Part shown: positions 8,676 through 17,806 of the stretch, piece after piece
Layout of the letters: the number at the start of each line of letters is the position of its first letter
Numbering within the stretch: the first letter of the stretch is position 1
Assembly: GCA_963841415.1 (NCBI GenBank)
Contig: CAWJCN010000003.1
Coordinates: 434,001-498,000 of the forward strand
Direction of reading: 5' to 3'
Source: DASUAS01 sp963841415
GTDB lineage: Bacteria > Actinomycetota > Acidimicrobiia > IMCC26256 > DASPTH01
DNA: 64,000 nucleotides
Position numbers and translations under genes: made by a program
Notes under the pieces: generated by a model
Database searches by the model: none
What the model saw: the letters and a program-made list of their open reading frames with translations, nothing else
Told to the model about the DNA's origin: nothing

Positions 8676-10151
8676 CTACGGCAAGCGGCCCTGAGTTGTG
8701 GCCGCTCCGAACCAGGTCGCCAACGCGTGGAGCAGGTCGGGGTCGGTGAGGTCGCCGGCCCAGGCGACGTGTCCGTCGGGTCGGATCAACACGGCAGCGG
8801 GCGCCGCGACTTCACCGAGCACCGGCAACTCCCACGCGCCGTCGTGCCCGGCGTCCACGTACCGCACACGATCGGCCCACGGAGCGATGTCGAGTCCGCC
8901 GGGTGCTCCGAGGTCGAGGAGCACAGGGCGCGCGTCGTGCAGCAAGGTGAAGACGCGTGTCGGACCGTCGGTGGTGCGCAGGTCGAGGTCGGGCATGCGT
9001 CGCCCGAGCAACGGGTGTCCCTCTCCGAGGTCATAGCGGATGTCGAGACCGCACAGGTTCGCGGCGATGCTCGTGCGCGGCTCGTCCATGCGCAGCAGTT
9101 CGGCCATGGTGTCGCGGACGGCCTGGTGACGATCGTCGGGGTTGCTGAGCGCGACCGCGGCCATGGTGTTGCGCAACACGCGGGCGCCGACCGGATGCCG
9201 TTCGGCGTGGTAGGTGTCCAGGAGGCCCTCCGGTGATGTCTTCTTGACGACCTGCGCGAGCTTCCATCCGAGGTTCACGGCATCCTGCACCCCGGTGTTG
9301 AGGCCCTGGCCGCCCTGTGGAGGATGCACGTGCGCGGCATCGCCCGCCAGCAGCACCCGGCCGTGACGGTAGGCGGCCGCCTGCCGCGTCGTGTCGGTGA
9401 ATCGCGAGATCCAGTTCGGGCTGTGCGCTGCGAAGTCCGTCCCGTACGCATCGACGAGTGCCTCGCGGAGGTCCTGCAAGGTGGGCTCGCGGGTGTGTGC
9501 GACCTGCTGTTCCTTCAGCACGACCCCGTACGGCCCGCCGCCCTCCACGCGGTTGACGGGACCGATGCCACCACCCTCGCGGCGCACGCCCAGCTCCGGC
9601 TCCTCCATCTCGACCTGAGCGATCATCCAGCTCGTCGTCGGGTCCAGCCCCGGGAAGCCGATGCCCGCCGCCCTGCGGATGAGGCTGCGGCCGCCGTCGC
9701 ATCCGACGAGGTACTCCGCTCGTAGCCACGAGTTGTCCGACAGCTCGACGTCGACGCCGCTCTCGTCGTGACCGAGCCCCACCACCTCGCAGCCGCGAAG
9801 GATGGGAACCCCGAGCTCGGCGACCCAGCCCGCGAGGATGGGCTCGAACTCGCTCTGCCACAGCGCGAGCCCGTAGTTGTGGCGCGTGGGGAAGTCGCTG
9901 ATGTCCAACGGGACTCCGGCGAACGACTGGATCTGCATCACCTGCCCCGCGGCGAGGAAGCGATCAGCGATGCCACGCTGATCGAGCACCTCGATGGTGC
10001 GGGAGTGAAGCCCGCCGGCGCGCGACCCGTCGACTTCTTGATCGACACGTCGTTCGACGATGACGACGTCGATCCCTGCCAACGCGAGCTCGCCCGCCAA
10101 CATCAGACCGGTCGGGCCACCTCCCCCGATCACCACCGCGTGCTCGTCCAA
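8676..10151 (-). CDS. FAD-dependent monooxygenase (PheA/TfdB family)
   Basis: Flavoprotein aromatic hydroxylase-like protein of 491 aa. It shows the GxGxxG FAD loop (VVIGGGGPTGLMLAGELA, residues 6-23), the DG motif (LVGCDGGRSLIRRA) and the GD motif (LLAGDAAHVHPPQGGQGLN), followed by a thioredoxin-like C-terminal domain typical of phenol hydroxylase relatives. The start is a TTG at 10151 preceded by GGGAG; it gives the family's usual length, whereas the open frame upstream has no protein character. It diverges from an efflux pump fused to a TetR-like domain, suggesting co-regulated modification and export of an aromatic or polyketide-like compound. Confidence 0.88.
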   Translation of the reverse strand: MDEHAVVIGGGGPTGLMLAGELALAGIDVVIVERRVDQEVDGSRAGGLHSRTIEVLDQRGIADRFLAAGQVMQIQSFAGVPLDISDFPTRHNYGLALWQSEFEPILAGWVAELGVPILRGCEVVGLGHDESGVDVELSDNSWLRAEYLVGCDGGRSLIRRAAGIGFPGLDPTTSWMIAQVEMEEPELGVRREGGGIGPVNRVEGGGPYGVVLKEQQVAHTREPTLQDLREALVDAYGTDFAAHSPNWISRFTDTTRQAAAYRHGRVLLAGDAAHVHPPQGGQGLNTGVQDAVNLGWKLAQVVKKTSPEGLLDTYHAERHPVGARVLRNTMAAVALSNPDDRHQAVRDTMAELLRMDEPRTSIAANLCGLDIRYDLGEGHPLLGRRMPDLDLRTTDGPTRVFTLLHDARPVLLDLGAPGGLDIAPWADRVRYVDAGHDGAWELPVLGEVAAPAAVLIRPDGHVAWAGDLTDPDLLHALATWFGAATTQGRLP

Positions 10152-10265
10152 TGCTGCTCCCAGTCGTTCGCTGTCGAGGCATGGTGAGCACGTCTTGATC
10201 GCTTGCCGCAAGCCCCCTCCCTCGCGGTACCTTGTTCGTAGGCCCGGCGATTCAGGGTTGACCGC

Positions 10266-12398
10266 ATGGCGACGGTGACGTCGACCCGTCCAGTGCAGCG
10301 GACGGCCGGCGCGGCGGTGGACTCGAGTCGCTGGTTGATCCTCGGCGTGCTGTGCCTCGGCCTGTTGGTCGTCGGCATCGACGGCACGATCGTGAACGTC
10401 GCGCTGCCGTCGCTGGTTCGCGACCTCGGCGCGTCGACGAGCCAGTTGCAGTGGATCGTCGACGCCTACACGATCATCTTCGCCAGCTTCCTGCTGATCG
10501 CCGGCAACACCGGCGACCGGTTGGGCCGCAAGGGTTGCTTCATCTTCGGTCTGCTCATCTTCGGGGCGGGCTCCTTCGCCTGCTCGCAGGTCGACTCTGC
10601 CGGCGCGCTGATCGTGATGCGCGGCGTCCAGGGCTTCGGAGCGGCGTTCATCATGCCGGCGACGTTGTCGATCCTGGCCAACGTGTTCACCGATCCCGAT
10701 GAACGCGCCCGGGCGATCGCGCTCTGGGCGGGCGTCTCCGGTCTCGGGGTCGCGATCGGACCCCTCGCGGGCGGCTTCCTCCTCGAGCACTTCTGGTGGG
10801 GTTCGATCTTCCTGGTCAACGTGCCGATCGTGATCCTCACGATCGCGGGCGCGCTCTGGGTCGTGCCGCGCTCACGTGATGAGGACGGGCCGCCACTCGA
10901 TCTGCTCGGCACGGTGCTCTCGACGAGCGGTCTCGTCGCGCTGCTCTACGGCATCATCGAGGGCCCGAGCCGAGGATGGAGCGATCCGCTGATCGTCGGC
11001 GCGTTCGTCGCCGCGTTCGTGCTGCTCACCGCGTTCGTGCTGTGGGAGCGACACACGGACCATCCGATCCTCGACGTCCGATTCTTCGAGAACCCGCGCT
11101 TCACCGCAGCATCGGTGGCCGTGACCCTGGTGTTCTTCGCCATGTTCGGCTCGCTGTTCTTCGTGAGTCAGTACATGCAGTTCGTGCTCGGCTACACCGC
11201 ACTGGAGTCCGGGGTCCGGCTGCTCCCGGTCGCGGCCGCGCTGATGATCGCCGCGCCGTTGAGCGCGCGACTCGTTGCGCACGTCGGTACGAAGATCGTG
11301 GTCGGCGCGGGCCTGGTCCTCGTCGCGGGTGCGCTACTGCTCTTCTCCACCGTCACGGTCTCGAGTGGCTATGGGCTCATCGCCGCGGTCTTGGTGATCA
11401 TCGGAGTCGGCATGGGGTTCGCGATGGCTCCCGCGACGGAGTCGATCATGGGGTCGCTGCCGCCGGAGAAGGCCGGGGTGGGCTCGGCGATGAACGACAC
11501 GACCCGTGAGATCGGCGGCGCGCTCGGCGTCGCGATCATGGGCAGTCTCACCGCTGCGGCCTACACGTCCTCGATCACGAGCAACGGCCAGTTCGCCGCG
11601 CTGAAGAAGGCGTCACCGGCCGCGGCGCGGGCCGTCTCCGACTCGGTCGGGAACGCCGCCATCGTCGCGGCCAAGTTGCCGGCCGCAGCGGGTCAGGCGG
11701 TGATCAACGCGGCCAACTCGGCCTTCGTCGACGCGCTCGGCGGCGCGGTCGTCATCGCGGCGGTGGTGGCGTTCCTCGGTGCGATCGTCGCGCTCGTGTT
11801 CCTGCCCGCACGAGCGCGACCCGACGAAGCGCTCGGGCGTCTCGCCGAGGGCGCCGCACTCCGCCTCGATCCCGCCCAGCGACGGAGTCTCGCCGCCGCA
11901 ACGCTGGGACTCTTCGCCGACGCCGGCATGTCCAGCCTCACGTACAACGGCATCGCCACCCGTTCCGGGATCAGCACCGCGACGCTCGAGCACTACTGGA
12001 CGTCGCGCGTCGACGCGGTGACCGATGCGATGGTCGAGGTCTTCACGGCCCATCCGGTGCCCGACACCGGTGACCTCGACCGCGACCTGGCGCGCTATCT
12101 CCGTGACGTGGCCGACGTCCTCTCGATGCCACGCGCGCAACAGGTGCTCGGTGCTCTGGTCGCCGAAGCCGGCACCAACCCGGAGCTCGCGCATGCGCTC
12201 CGGGAGCGGGTCCTCGCACCCCGACGGCGCGAGCTCACGGAACGCCTCGAGCGCGAGCCCGGGCGACTCCAGGTACCGACCGACGACGCGCTCGATCAAC
12301 TCTTCGGCCCGCTGTACTACCGCGCCGTCATCGTCGGCGAACCGATCACGGACGGCTTCGTCCGCACGCTGCTGTCAGCCGTGCTCCAGCCAGCCTGA
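10266..12398 (+). CDS. DHA2-type MFS efflux transporter fused to a C-terminal TetR-like domain
   Basis: Protein of 710 aa in two parts. Residues about 20-515 are a 14-helix drug:proton antiporter: GIDGTIVNVALPSL (motif D1), GDRLGRKG (motif A) and GVSGLGVAIGPLAGG (motif C). Residues about 520-710 resemble a TetR regulator: RRSLAAATLGLFADAGMSSL, then a helix-turn-helix TYNGIATRSGISTATLEHYW, then a ligand-type domain ending LFGPLYYRAVIVGEPITDGF, as in TetR_C proteins. The frame is continuous with no stop or start between parts. The DNA-binding domain should face the cytoplasm after helix 14. It diverges from an FAD monooxygenase. Either a membrane-tethered regulator or a fusion produced by loss of a stop codon. 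Confidence 0.88.
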   Translation: MATVTSTRPVQRTAGAAVDSSRWLILGVLCLGLLVVGIDGTIVNVALPSLVRDLGASTSQLQWIVDAYTIIFASFLLIAGNTGDRLGRKGCFIFGLLIFGAGSFACSQVDSAGALIVMRGVQGFGAAFIMPATLSILANVFTDPDERARAIALWAGVSGLGVAIGPLAGGFLLEHFWWGSIFLVNVPIVILTIAGALWVVPRSRDEDGPPLDLLGTVLSTSGLVALLYGIIEGPSRGWSDPLIVGAFVAAFVLLTAFVLWERHTDHPILDVRFFENPRFTAASVAVTLVFFAMFGSLFFVSQYMQFVLGYTALESGVRLLPVAAALMIAAPLSARLVAHVGTKIVVGAGLVLVAGALLLFSTVTVSSGYGLIAAVLVIIGVGMGFAMAPATESIMGSLPPEKAGVGSAMNDTTREIGGALGVAIMGSLTAAAYTSSITSNGQFAALKKASPAAARAVSDSVGNAAIVAAKLPAAAGQAVINAANSAFVDALGGAVVIAAVVAFLGAIVALVFLPARARPDEALGRLAEGAALRLDPAQRRSLAAATLGLFADAGMSSLTYNGIATRSGISTATLEHYWTSRVDAVTDAMVEVFTAHPVPDTGDLDRDLARYLRDVADVLSMPRAQQVLGALVAEAGTNPELAHALRERVLAPRRRELTERLEREPGRLQVPTDDALDQLFGPLYYRAVIVGEPITDGFVRTLLSAVLQPA

Positions 12399-12555
12399 TC
12401 AGTCGGCGGGGCCGCGGTTGGCGACGAGATACCGGCGCGAGATCGCGGCGCGCGCCATCCGGTGCCGAAGTGGCGGCGAACACCTGCGTCGACGCGTTTC
12501 AGCCGGCGCGCGGCGAACGTTCCGACGGTGGAGTTCCCGATGGGAGGGAGACCCG

Positions 12556-12843
12556 ATGGAGGAATTCGAGCGACGTGTGTTCCTCACCCGGGGATCGATG
12601 GCCGTCGCGGCGGCGGGTGTGATGACGGCGGTACCGGGCTTCGCGGCAGGTCTGGTCGCAGCCGAGGAGGAAGCTCCCGAGGCCGTATCGGTCGTCGAGG
12701 GTGAAGCCGCAGTGATGACCGAGCCACTCGTCGCGCACGTGCGCGACCTCGCGACCGGCGAGATCGGCCTGTTCTCGGGGACCCAGGAGGTCGTGTTCCA
12801 CGATCCCGGGCTCGCGGCACGCCTGTTCCACGCCAGTCGCTGA
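12556..12843 (+). CDS. Small twin-arginine-signal protein upstream of DUF4331
   Basis: Protein of 95 aa. The N-terminus has a Tat motif (ERRVFLTRG) followed by a hydrophobic Ala-rich segment (SMAVAAAGVMTAVPGFAAG), predicting export of a folded protein or membrane anchoring. The mature part is acidic then ends LVAHVRDLATGEIGLFSGTQ. GGGAGGGAG precedes ATG 12556. It is the first gene of a probable operon with DUF4331, a 108-aa protein and a NiCoT transporter. The DUF4331 protein lacks a visible signal peptide, so this small protein could be its export partner; that is inference. Confidence 0.75.
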   Translation: MEEFERRVFLTRGSMAVAAAGVMTAVPGFAAGLVAAEEEAPEAVSVVEGEAAVMTEPLVAHVRDLATGEIGLFSGTQEVVFHDPGLAARLFHASR

Positions 12844-12909
12844 CGTCTCCCACCGCGAGCTCTCGCGCGCCGAATCCGAACGCACCAATCGATCTGCATG
12901 AGGTGAACC

Positions 12910-14331
12910 ATGTCTTCTCACCGTGAAGCGCCCGAGATCTCGAAGGATCCGGTCGCCGACAGCACCGATCTGTACGCCTTCACGAGCTATGGACATCCCG
13001 AGAACGTGACGATCATCGCCAACTACGTGCCGTTGCAACATCCGGCCGGCGGGCCGAACTTCTTCGAGTTCGGTGACGACGTGCTCTACGAGATCAAGAT
13101 CGACAACAACGGCGACGGCAAGCCCGACGTCACCTATCAGTTCACGTTCAAGACCGAGGTGACGAACCCGAACACGTTCCTGTACAACACCGGGCCCATC
13201 CTCTCGCTCACCGACAAGAACTGGAACCGGCGGCAGACCTACTCGGTGGTGCGCATCGACGAGAAGAGCGGCAAGAAGACGACGCTCGGCACCGACCTTC
13301 CGTCGCCACCGTGCAACATCGGGCCCCTGTCGACGCCCGACTACGAGTCGCTGGTGACGGCCGCGATCCATCCGCTCGACGGTGGCGGCACCGTGTTCGC
13401 CGGACAGCGGGCGGAAGGCTTCTACGTCGACCTCGGTGCGATCTTCGACCTCGCCATCCTGCGGCCGTTCGAGCAGCTCCACACGACGTTCGGTCTCCAG
13501 AACACCGGGCTCGGTGCGATGGCGGCGGCGGTGAACTCCGCCGCGGGCGTCAACGTGCACTCCATCGCGCTCGAGGTACCGAAGGCTTCGCTGACGAAGG
13601 ACGGCCAGAACCCGACCGACGCGACCGCGGCAGCATCGGTGATCGGCGTGTGGACCACCGCGAGTCGTCAGAAGGCGCGCGTGCTCAAGGCCGGTGGCAC
13701 CGATGTGTCGTCGGGGCCGTACGTGCAGATCTCGCGGCTGGGCAACCCACTGGTCAACGAAGTGGTCGTGCCCATGTCGAAGAAGGACTACTGGAACTCG
13801 CAGGATCCGGCGAGCGACAAGCAATTCACCCCGGCGGTGCTCGATCCCGAGCTCGCGCAGCTGCTGCCGGCGCTCTACCCCGACGTGTTCCCGAACCTCG
13901 AGGCGTACAACAAGGGCACGCCGAAGCGCGACGATCTCGTCGCCATCTTCCACACCGGCATCCCGACCGGGGTGGTGCCCGGATTCCAGAACAGCATGGG
14001 CACGGTGCAGGCCGACATGTTGCGACTGAACCTCGCGATTCCGCCGACCCTCCAGGGGGCCAACAACCTCGGTCTCATCGGAAGCGACCCTGCCGGCTTC
14101 CCGAACGGGCGTCGGGTCTTCGACGACGTCGTCACCATCGAGCTGCGCGCGGTGGCGGGCGCGACGTTGCCGTTGGTCGACAAGAGCTTCACGCCGGACG
14201 ACGCCGCGAGTCTGATCACCGACGGACTGACCGCGGACGTCACCGACACGACCGCGATGGGGACCGAGAACTACCTGTTCGGGTTCCCGTACCTTGGCAC
14301 TCCACACAGCGGTTTCGCGGCAGGGACGTGA
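12910..14331 (+). CDS. DUF4331 family protein
   Basis: Protein of 473 aa. The N-terminus SSHREAPEISKDPVADSTDLYAF is the hallmark of DUF4331, a bacterial family of unknown function. It contains DNNGDGKPDVTYQFTF, a calcium-binding-like Asp-rich loop, and long beta-rich stretches. Homologues are often exported, but here no signal peptide is present from ATG 12910; AGGTG lies upstream. It is followed after four bases by a small gene and then a NiCoT-type metal transporter, suggesting a metal- or envelope-related role for the cluster. Confidence 0.85.
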   Translation: MSSHREAPEISKDPVADSTDLYAFTSYGHPENVTIIANYVPLQHPAGGPNFFEFGDDVLYEIKIDNNGDGKPDVTYQFTFKTEVTNPNTFLYNTGPILSLTDKNWNRRQTYSVVRIDEKSGKKTTLGTDLPSPPCNIGPLSTPDYESLVTAAIHPLDGGGTVFAGQRAEGFYVDLGAIFDLAILRPFEQLHTTFGLQNTGLGAMAAAVNSAAGVNVHSIALEVPKASLTKDGQNPTDATAAASVIGVWTTASRQKARVLKAGGTDVSSGPYVQISRLGNPLVNEVVVPMSKKDYWNSQDPASDKQFTPAVLDPELAQLLPALYPDVFPNLEAYNKGTPKRDDLVAIFHTGIPTGVVPGFQNSMGTVQADMLRLNLAIPPTLQGANNLGLIGSDPAGFPNGRRVFDDVVTIELRAVAGATLPLVDKSFTPDDAASLITDGLTADVTDTTAMGTENYLFGFPYLGTPHSGFAAGT

Positions 14332-14335
14332 GCTC

Positions 14336-14662
14336 ATGACCCATCACGACGACAGCGAAGCTGCGCTCGGGCCGAGCGGGCCGGCGACTGTGATGACCGA
14401 CATCGGTGGCGACCGCGGCGCGGCCGTGCTGTACGTCCCCGAGGAGCTCGTTGGGCGCGAGATCGAGATCCGTCCGGTCGGCGCGCCCTGGGACGGCACG
14501 CACACCGGGGTACGTAAACGGCACGTCGGCACGTCGGCGATCTGGGCTGCGTTCTTCGCATCGCTGGCCGCCGGCCGCTACGAAGTCAGGGTGAGAGGCG
14601 ACCGGGCGCGCAGCCTCGAGCTGCGGGTCGAGGGAGGCCACGTCGCCGAAGCGACGTGGTGA
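14336..14662 (+). CDS. Conserved 108-aa protein of unknown function
   Basis: Protein of 108 aa, recognisable core DRGAAVLYVPEELVGREIEI, then PWDGTHTGVRKRHVG and GRYEVRVRG. Such proteins are conserved in Actinobacteria and sometimes labelled phospholipase without support; the function is unknown to me. It begins four bases after DUF4331 and ends four bases before the NiCoT transporter, so co-expression is near certain. The fold looks beta-rich with no membrane segment or signal peptide. Confidence 0.75.
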   Translation: MTHHDDSEAALGPSGPATVMTDIGGDRGAAVLYVPEELVGREIEIRPVGAPWDGTHTGVRKRHVGTSAIWAAFFASLAAGRYEVRVRGDRARSLELRVEGGHVAEATW

Positions 14663-14666
14663 CGGC

Positions 14667-15620
<954 letters not shown>

Positions 15621-15651
15621 GTCGTCGCCGAGCCGAGGATGACCGTGCGCG

Positions 15652-16845
15652 TTACACGGCGGTCGTGTCGGCACTGGGCTCCGGAGCGGCGTTGCGCCCG
15701 ACGAGCTCGAGGACGACGAGGTACACCACGAGGATCACTGCGATCACGAGCACGGTCACGGCGGTCGGGTGGTTCCAGACGATCAGCACGACGAAGGCGA
15801 TCGCGACGCCGATGCCGCGCAGCAACGCCTTGGAGTGAGCGACGAAGGTCGCGACGGGTCCCGCCGTCCCGGCCTCAGCGCCGTCGCCCGAGGTCCCGAG
15901 CGCGCGATGCCACCAGCCGCGCACGGTGGTGGCCGCGCGCGAGGGACCGACCACCCAGGCCGCGAACGCGATGACCAGCGCGACGGCGAGCGCGGTGAAG
16001 CCGGAGGTGCGGAGGAAGCTCGTGAGCTGGTCCCACACCGAACCGGCGGCGCCCGGCGTCGACTGCTTCGTCGTCACCGCATCGAGGTAGAGGTTCCGTC
16101 CGGCCTTCAGCAGTACGAGTTGGACCGCCACCGCGAAGGCGACGCCGAGAGCGCCCCGCTGGATGGTGCGACGCCGATTCCCGGACAGTCCGATCGCGGC
16201 GGCGAAGCACGCGAGCGCCACGACCGGGAGGACCCAGGCCAGCGTCTGGAGGAGATCGACCAAGCCCTGGACCTGCTCGAGGTCCTTCGACTGGATGATC
16301 ACCAGCTGTTGCTTGTTGGCCGGCACCTCGACGTCGTCGAAGATCGTGATGCCTTGTGCGTCGAGCCGTTGCTTGACGTTGTCGACGATCTGGCCGACGT
16401 TCACCGCCACTGCGCCGTTCTCGGTCGACACCCGGCTCCCGCCGCCGGTGAGCACGTTCACCAGCGCTTCGTGGGCGCGGCGGTTGGCTCGCTCCCAGAA
16501 GGTCTCGAATCGGTCGGTCTCTGCGAGGCGCAGCGTGGCGCGTTCGACCGCGTTGCGCACACCGTCGGCGAGCGGCGCCGCGAGGAAGTCGGCGCGCGCG
16601 GGAAGCGCATGGGAGATCTTCTGCTCCGCGTCGGCATTGCTGAAGAGCGCGTCCGTCACGCGGTGCGCGATCGCCTGCTGCACGGCGGGGTCCGACGCGA
16701 GCGGACCGACGGTGGAGACGTAGTTGTCGGTGTCGAGCAGCGTGTTGCGCACCCACACCGCGCTCAACGACACGGGTACGAGTACGCACCCAACGATCAA
16801 CAGGATCGTGCCGACGATCCGACGCCAACGCGGTACGGCGCTCAC
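15652..16845 (-). CDS. Actinobacterial integral membrane protein
   Basis: Protein of 397 aa. One N-terminal membrane helix (IVGTILLIVGCVLVPVSLSA), a long extracytoplasmic domain with YVSTVGPLASDPAVQQAIAH, then about four to five C-terminal helices. This architecture is common in Actinobacteria and unassigned. The GTG at 16845 preceded by GAGGGG is chosen; an open frame extends upstream but has no protein character. It is convergent with the NiCoT gene (31 bases apart). Confidence 0.78.
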   Translation of the reverse strand: MSAVPRWRRIVGTILLIVGCVLVPVSLSAVWVRNTLLDTDNYVSTVGPLASDPAVQQAIAHRVTDALFSNADAEQKISHALPARADFLAAPLADGVRNAVERATLRLAETDRFETFWERANRRAHEALVNVLTGGGSRVSTENGAVAVNVGQIVDNVKQRLDAQGITIFDDVEVPANKQQLVIIQSKDLEQVQGLVDLLQTLAWVLPVVALACFAAAIGLSGNRRRTIQRGALGVAFAVAVQLVLLKAGRNLYLDAVTTKQSTPGAAGSVWDQLTSFLRTSGFTALAVALVIAFAAWVVGPSRAATTVRGWWHRALGTSGDGAEAGTAGPVATFVAHSKALLRGIGVAIAFVVLIVWNHPTAVTVLVIAVILVVYLVVLELVGRNAAPEPSADTTAV

Positions 16846-17155
16846 GCGACGACCCCTCGAGCACGGAAGTCGGGGGCGGACGCCCCGAGGGCGCTCGTGG
16901 CGACGTTCACGATCTCGTTCTGCCTGACCCGCTTCATCGGCCCCCCTCATCCTGCCGGCTGCGCGGCCGTACGTTCGACCGGGCCGATCCGGGGTCAGCG
17001 TCTCACATCTTGGTGGATGCGGCCTCATGCGGGATGGATGATCGTGCGAATCCGTCGTCTGTGCGCTGATCACGCGCACCCGCGCCTGTACAGGCCCTTC
17101 AGCCGTTCTTCGACAAGTCCTGGCGGGTGGGAGGGTTCGCGCGACTCGCTCGGCG
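16846..17155. other. Intergenic region
   Basis: No coding potential or clear structure recognised between the membrane protein and the TetR gene, both on the minus strand. It presumably holds the promoter of the membrane protein and the terminator of the MMPL-TetR operon, but neither is distinct. Confidence 0.4.
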
Positions 17156-17806
17156 TCAGGGGTCGCGGCGCAGGGCGCGCAGCTTGAGCGCGCAGAGCTC
17201 GTGGACGAGCTCGTCGCGGTCGCCCCACGGGAAGTGCGGTGCCGAGATCAGCAGGGACGTGATGCCGTGCACGCCCGTCCACAGGAAGATCGCGGCGTGC
17301 TGCGGATCGACGTCGTCGCGCAGCGCGCCGGCTTCGATCGCGCGTTCGACGTCACCAACGAGATCCTCGAAGGCGCCGGCGCCGGTCTTCACGGTCTCTG
17401 CGTGCTTCTCGACGAGGCCGGCGCGAGCCATGAACATGATGCGGTACGCCTCGGTGTGATCGAGACCGAAGCGCACGTACGCCTCGGCCCGTCGTTCGAG
17501 CGCCTCGACCGGATCGCTCGTGGTCTGGGCCGCGGTGTCGAGCGCGGTCCGGAAGATGGCGAATTGGTGGTCGCACACCGCGAAGAGCAGGGTCTCCTTG
17601 TCGGGGAAGTGGAGATAGATCGACGGCGGCGTCACCCCCACCGCGTCGGCGATGGCGCGGATCGAGACGGCGTCCTCGTTCCCCGTCTCCACGAGGAGCC
17701 GTTCCGCGGCCGACAGGATCTCGTCGCGGAGCAGCTCCCCCTCGCCGCGGCGCGCCCGACTGCGTGCGGCGCCTGCGGTGCTCGGGTGGAGGAACGGGGC
17801 GCTCAC
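17156..17806 (-). CDS. TetR family regulator coupled to MMPL exporter
   Basis: Protein of 216 aa. Helix-turn-helix VSIRAIADAVGVTPPSIYLHF followed by a TetR_C domain (MFMARAGLVEKHAE, IFLWTGVHGITSLLIS). It starts at GTG 17806, overlapping the MMPL stop by GTGA, so the two are translated from one message. It most likely represses that operon by binding the palindrome at 20082-20100 upstream of the exporter. The inducing ligand is unknown. Confidence 0.88.
   Translation of the reverse strand: MSAPFLHPSTAGAARSRARRGEGELLRDEILSAAERLLVETGNEDAVSIRAIADAVGVTPPSIYLHFPDKETLLFAVCDHQFAIFRTALDTAAQTTSDPVEALERRAEAYVRFGLDHTEAYRIMFMARAGLVEKHAETVKTGAGAFEDLVGDVERAIEAGALRDDVDPQHAAIFLWTGVHGITSLLISAPHFPWGDRDELVHELCALKLRALRRDP

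Noticed and set aside
8676..10790. FAD monooxygenase extended to 704 aa
   Set aside because: The upstream part is antisense to the MFS gene and low complexity; TTG 10151 with a ribosome site gives the family length.
12499..14337. Open frame of 612 codons opposite DUF4331
   Set aside because: Shadow of the plus-strand gene; Arg- and His-rich text with no domain.
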